From positions 1,194,717-1,258,716 of the forward strand of contig BPGL01000001.1 in assembly GCA_026003015.1 (NCBI GenBank): a stretch of DNA of 64,000 nt, given 5' to 3'. Source of the stretch: Actinomycetota bacterium (lineage in GTDB: Bacteria > Actinomycetota > UBA4738 > HRBIN12). This document shows positions 59,225 through 64,000 of this stretch, piece after piece (the stretch's first letter is position 1; each line of letters opens with the position of its first letter). Position numbers and translations under genes: made by a program. The notes under the pieces are model-generated. The model saw only the letters and a list, made by a program, of their open reading frames with translations. It had not been told where the DNA came from and searched no databases.

Positions 59225-59854
59225 TCACGACCGTTCGACGCGCACCCCGGCGGGGCGGATGACGCGTCCCTTGAGCGTGTAGCCGGGGCGGAAGACCTCC
59301 GCCACGACCGGCTCGCCCTCGCCCTCTCCGGTCTGCATCAGGGCCTCGTGGAGCTCGGGATCGAACGGCTTGCCCTCGGCCTCGATCCGCTCCAGGCCCT
59401 CGGCGCGGAGCGCGTCGAGCAGCTTCGCGTACACGAGCTCGACGCCCTTGAGGAACGACCGGAAGTCCGGCTCCTGGTCGGCGTGGAGCAACGCCAGCTC
59501 GAAGTCGTCGAGGACCTCGAGCAGCCGCCGGACCACGGGCTCGGCGGCGAGCTCGAGCATCCGACTCTGCTCCTTGAGCGTCCGCTTGCGGTAGTTGTCG
59601 AACTCCGCCTGCAGCCGCTGGAGGTGGTCGCGGTACTCCTCGGCCTGCGCCCGCGCGGCGGCGAGCTCCTCGTCGCGGACCCGTGTCGCCTCGTCCGCGC
59701 CCCGCGCCGCCGCCTCCTCGCCGGAGCCCACCGCTGACGCGCCCGCGGCGGTGGACGCCGAGGGCTCCTCGGACCGGCCCTCGGCGTCCCGGACGACGCG
59801 CCGTCGGTCCGTCACGCGGAACCGCGGCTCGGAACCCTTGTCCCGCTCGGTCAC
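59225..59854 (-). CDS. grpE: GrpE nucleotide-exchange factor
   Basis: This 209-residue protein has a long N-terminal disordered part and a coiled coil ([20 protein letters not shown]). The GrpE core reads [20 protein letters not shown] and [20 protein letters not shown], and ends [20 protein letters not shown]. The GTG overlaps the hsp20 stop. Confidence 0.93.
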   Translation of the reverse strand: MTERDKGSEPRFRVTDRRRVVRDAEGRSEEPSASTAAGASAVGSGEEAAARGADEATRVRDEELAAARAQAEEYRDHLQRLQAEFDNYRKRTLKEQSRMLELAAEPVVRRLLEVLDDFELALLHADQEPDFRSFLKGVELVYAKLLDALRAEGLERIEAEGKPFDPELHEALMQTGEGEGEPVVAEVFRPGYTLKGRVIRPAGVRVERS

Positions 59855-60269
59855 CGCGTCCGAACCTCGATCGTGCGCGGCTTGGCCTGTTCGAGCTTCG
59901 GCACCGACACCGTCAGCACGCCGTCGGCGAACGTCGCCTCGATGTGCTCGGTGTCCGCCGTCTGCGGCAGCCGGATCGACCGGGCGAAGGTCCCGAAGCT
60001 CCGCTCGATGCGGTGCCAGGTCTCGCCCTTCTCCTCGTTCGCGATCTCCCGCTTGCCGCTGATGTTCAGCATGCCGTCCTCGAACGTCACGTTGACCTGC
60101 TCGGGCCGCATGCCCGGGAGGTCCACGGTCACCTCGAAGCGGTCTTCGGTCTCGCGGACGTCGAGCGGCGGAACCCACGCGTTGCGCGCGAACGCACGCC
60201 CGACCAGCCGGTCGAACTCCTCTTCGACCGCCCTGAGGTCACGGAACGGATCCCACTTGGCGAGCATCA

Positions 60270-60273
<4 letters not shown>
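59851..60273 (-). CDS. Hsp20 (alpha-crystallin) small heat-shock protein
   Basis: This 140-residue protein has the alpha-crystallin domain [40 protein letters not shown] and [20 protein letters not shown], then a C-terminal IEVRTR tail. Placed between dnaK and grpE, which is unusual. It starts just before the dnaK stop (4-bp overlap), so expression should follow dnaK. Confidence 0.93.
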
Positions 60274-62151
<1,878 letters not shown>

Positions 62152-62207
62152 GTCGCTCCCTGCCCTCCTGTTCGTCGGCCCTCCGTCGGTTCCTTTCGGC
62201 TGCCCAC

Positions 62208-62236
62208 AGCATAGAACTTGAGTCTGCTCGTGTCAT
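62208..62236 (-). promoter_or_regulatory. dnaK promoter with partial HAIR (HspR) site
   Basis: On the minus strand a -35 box ATGACA (62236-62231) and a -10 box TATGCT (62213-62208) are 17 bp apart. Within the spacer lies ACTCAAG (62217-62223), a perfect half of the HspR operator (CTTGAGT-N7-ACTCAAG). The other half, 7 bp away and over the -35 box, matches poorly. HspR bound here would block the promoter. Confidence 0.6.
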
Positions 62237-62408
62237 ATTCCCTGATAGCGACCGCTCCCCCGGCGCGGGGGGTGCCCCCGACCGTCGGCGTCGGGGGCGC
62301 GATCGGCTCGCGGCATCCGGCTCCATCCGCTTCGCCCGGCGGGTCAAGGTGGCCCGACTTCCGACCGACAAGGGACTAGAACCATCGGCTTCGACCGGAA
62401 GGACGGAC

Positions 62409-63089
62409 GTGGTCGCACCCGACACGCGCGAGCGCGCCCCGGCCAAGGACGCGGGAGCGCGGCCCGAGGACCGTCTGCTCGAGGAGCGGACGCGCTGGGC
62501 CATGCAGATCCACGACGGCCTCACGCAGGCCGTCACCTCGGCCGTGCTCGAGCTGCAGACGCTCCGTCACCGGATCGAGACCGACCCCCAGGAGGCGATC
62601 CGAGCGCTCGCGGCCGTCGAGCGTGAGATCCGGGAGGATCTGCGTCGGATCCGGGAGATCCTGTTCGAGATGACGGCCGACCGCCCCCGCGCGGTCCCGG
62701 CCTTCACCGCGTTCGTCCGTGAGCTCGCCGAGCGCTGGCACCTGACCGCCGAGCTGGACGTGGACGCGGACCTCGACCGGATCCCCGAGCCGGTGCTCGA
62801 GGCGCTCCACGCGATCGTCGCCGAGGCCCTCACGAACGCCGCCAAGCACGCCGGCGTTCGGCGTGCACGCGTGGTGGTCGGCGTCGCCGAGGACGCCCTG
62901 CAGGTGTGCGTCGAGGATCGCGGTCGGGGCTTCGCCCCCGCCCGTGACGACGATGCGCACTTCGGGCTGGAGTTGATGCGGGCCCGCGCTGCTTCGGTGG
63001 GAGGGTCCGTGACCGTCGAATCCACCCCCGGGCACGGCACGACGGTACGCGCCGTGCTCCCCGTCGGAGGGCGAGGTGAGCGAGGATGA
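62409..63089 (+). CDS. sensor histidine kinase, NarL type
   Basis: This 226-residue protein has HisKA_3 with the phosphoacceptor in WAMQIHDGLTQAVTSAVLEL, then HATPase with N box IVAEALTNAAKHAGVRRARV and G boxes VEDRGRGFAP and STPGHGTTVRAVLP. No transmembrane or sensor domain, so it is cytosolic. The GTG at 62409 with gaagga upstream is preferred over longer versions that cover the dnaK promoter. Coupled to the response regulator (ATGA). Confidence 0.88.
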   Translation: MVAPDTRERAPAKDAGARPEDRLLEERTRWAMQIHDGLTQAVTSAVLELQTLRHRIETDPQEAIRALAAVEREIREDLRRIREILFEMTADRPRAVPAFTAFVRELAERWHLTAELDVDADLDRIPEPVLEALHAIVAEALTNAAKHAGVRRARVVVGVAEDALQVCVEDRGRGFAPARDDDAHFGLELMRARAASVGGSVTVESTPGHGTTVRAVLPVGGRGERG

Positions 63090-63763
63090 GGATCTTGATC
63101 GTCGACGACCACGCGCTCGTGCGTCGCGGCATGTACCACGTGGTCAAGGAGGGGTTCCCCGAGGCAGACGTCCTCGAGGCGGGCTCCGCGGAGGAAGCGC
63201 TCAAGCTCCTCCGTCGACCTGACGCGGTCGATCTCGCCCTCGTCGACGTGCGGATGCCCGACCTGGACGGGCTCGAGCTGCTGCGCGCGATCAAGAGCGA
63301 GTGGCCCGATCTGCCGGTCATCATGATCTCGACCTATGAGAACGCGCCGTACGTGAAGCGCGCCCTGGCCGACGGGGCTGCCGGCTACCTCCTCAAGGAC
63401 GCGACGCCCGAGGACCTCACTCAGGCGATCAACGTCGCGATCTCCGGCAGCGGCAACGTCTTGTCGCCGCGGGTGATCCAGAACCTGTTCGAGGAACAGC
63501 AGGGGCAGGCGGGCGGCGGCGGTGGACGGCGGACCGAGTACAGCCTCACCCAGCGAGAGCAGGACATCCTCGCCCTGCTCGCCGAGGGCCGCTCGAACCG
63601 GGACATCGCCCAGCGCCTGTACCTGTCGGAGAAGACGGTCAAGGCGCACCTGGCCGCGATCTTCCGCAAGCTCGGCGTCACGAACCGCACGCAGGCCGCG
63701 ATGGTCGCGGTCCAGCTCGGCGTCGGACCGGCGCCGGGGGCGATCGCCGCCAACGGGGAGTAG
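63086..63763 (+). CDS. LuxR/NarL-type response regulator
   Basis: This 225-residue protein has a receiver domain with ILIVDDHALVRRGMYHVVK, phospho-Asp in LALVDVRMPDLDGLELL and Lys in GAAGYLLKDATPEDL. The C-terminal LuxR helix-turn-helix is LTQREQDILALLAEGRSNRD, then IAQRLYLSEKTVKAHLAAIF. Partner of the kinase upstream. The target is unknown; it is divergent from the dnaK operon. Confidence 0.93.
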   Translation: MRILIVDDHALVRRGMYHVVKEGFPEADVLEAGSAEEALKLLRRPDAVDLALVDVRMPDLDGLELLRAIKSEWPDLPVIMISTYENAPYVKRALADGAAGYLLKDATPEDLTQAINVAISGSGNVLSPRVIQNLFEEQQGQAGGGGGRRTEYSLTQREQDILALLAEGRSNRDIAQRLYLSEKTVKAHLAAIFRKLGVTNRTQAAMVAVQLGVGPAPGAIAANGE

Positions 63764-63784
63764 TCGCGCCCGGGCGGGGTCCGG

Positions 63785-64000
63785 TCAGGACCCGGCGAAG
63801 TCCTGGAAGGCTCGCGAGGGCGTCGGCCCGCGCTGTCCCTGGTACTTGTTGCCCGCGCGCCCGTAGGGGGTCTCGGCCGGGGAGGTGAGTCGGAAGAACG
63901 AGATCTGCCCGATCCGCATCCCCGGGTACAGGGTGATCGGCAGGTTCGCCACGTTCGACAGCTCCAGCGTCAGGTGACCCTCCCACCCGGGGTCGACGTA
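63785..64000 (-). CDS. dcd: dCTP deaminase, C-terminal part (5' end outside the window)
   Basis: The translated end [20 protein letters not shown], then [20 protein letters not shown] and [18 protein letters not shown], is the Dcd signature (substrate-binding strand and the C-terminal [11 protein letters not shown] tail). It makes dUTP from dCTP, or dUMP in the bifunctional form. Convergent with the response regulator gene, 21 bp apart. Confidence 0.93.
   Translation of the reverse strand, partial: YVDPGWEGHLTLELSNVANLPITLYPGMRIGQISFFRLTSPAETPYGRAGNKYQGQRGPTPSRAFQDFAGS

Overview
The window comes from a very GC-rich genome with many GTG and TTG starts. It carries purS, an HspR-controlled dnaK cluster, a CU044_5270-type anti-sigma protein and leaderless-looking promoters. 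I read it as an actinomycete (Actinomycetota), probably a poorly cultivated lineage; the genus cannot be told from sequence alone. Single-base frameshifts are frequent and also hit genes a cell cannot lose (dnaK, dnaJ, purL). Most broken genes here are therefore better explained by sequencing or assembly indels than by decay.

Positions 1-27.4 kb look like a genomic island of defence and mobile functions. In order it holds a broken NYN-like fragment, a degenerate IS3-family element with recognisable inverted repeats, a TcmP/Gp37-Gp68 (DUF5131) pair, a HEPN-like gene, and a long operon. The operon runs: HicB-like/HTH regulator, PLD-HerA ATPase, BrxA, BrxB, BrxC, PglX, PglZ, BrxL, that is, a complete type 1-like BREX anti-phage system with an extra PLD-HerA protein. 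A toxin-antitoxin-SecB chaperone (TAC) module faces brxL, only 3 bp away. Then come a thermonuclease/excalibur remnant, a PAS histidine kinase, an unknown gene pair, and a zinc-ribbon trypsin-like protease with a zinc-ribbon coiled-coil membrane protein. The island appears to end at a 45-bp copy of the 3' part of tRNA-Lys(TTT) at 27397-27441, which has the position and polarity expected of an attachment-site repeat.

From 27.5 kb on the content is chromosomal: DUF192, tRNA-Glu/Asp/Phe, a 2-oxoacid dehydrogenase operon (E1alpha-E1beta-E2) with a BtuF-like protein, regulators including an ECF sigma factor with its CU044_5270 partner, and a hotdog ammonia-lyase-like gene. On the minus strand lies a large purine cluster (purA-D-E-PCD-B-C-S-Q-L-ogt-F-M), in which almost every gene overlaps the next by 4 bp.

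From 50.5 kb there are a Na/phosphate-type transporter, an MFS transporter, LemA and a membrane protein. These are followed by the heat-shock operon dnaK-hsp20-grpE-dnaJ-hspR-clpB (minus strand), whose promoter carries a partial HspR (HAIR) site. A two-component pair (NarL type) and the 3' part of dcd close the window.
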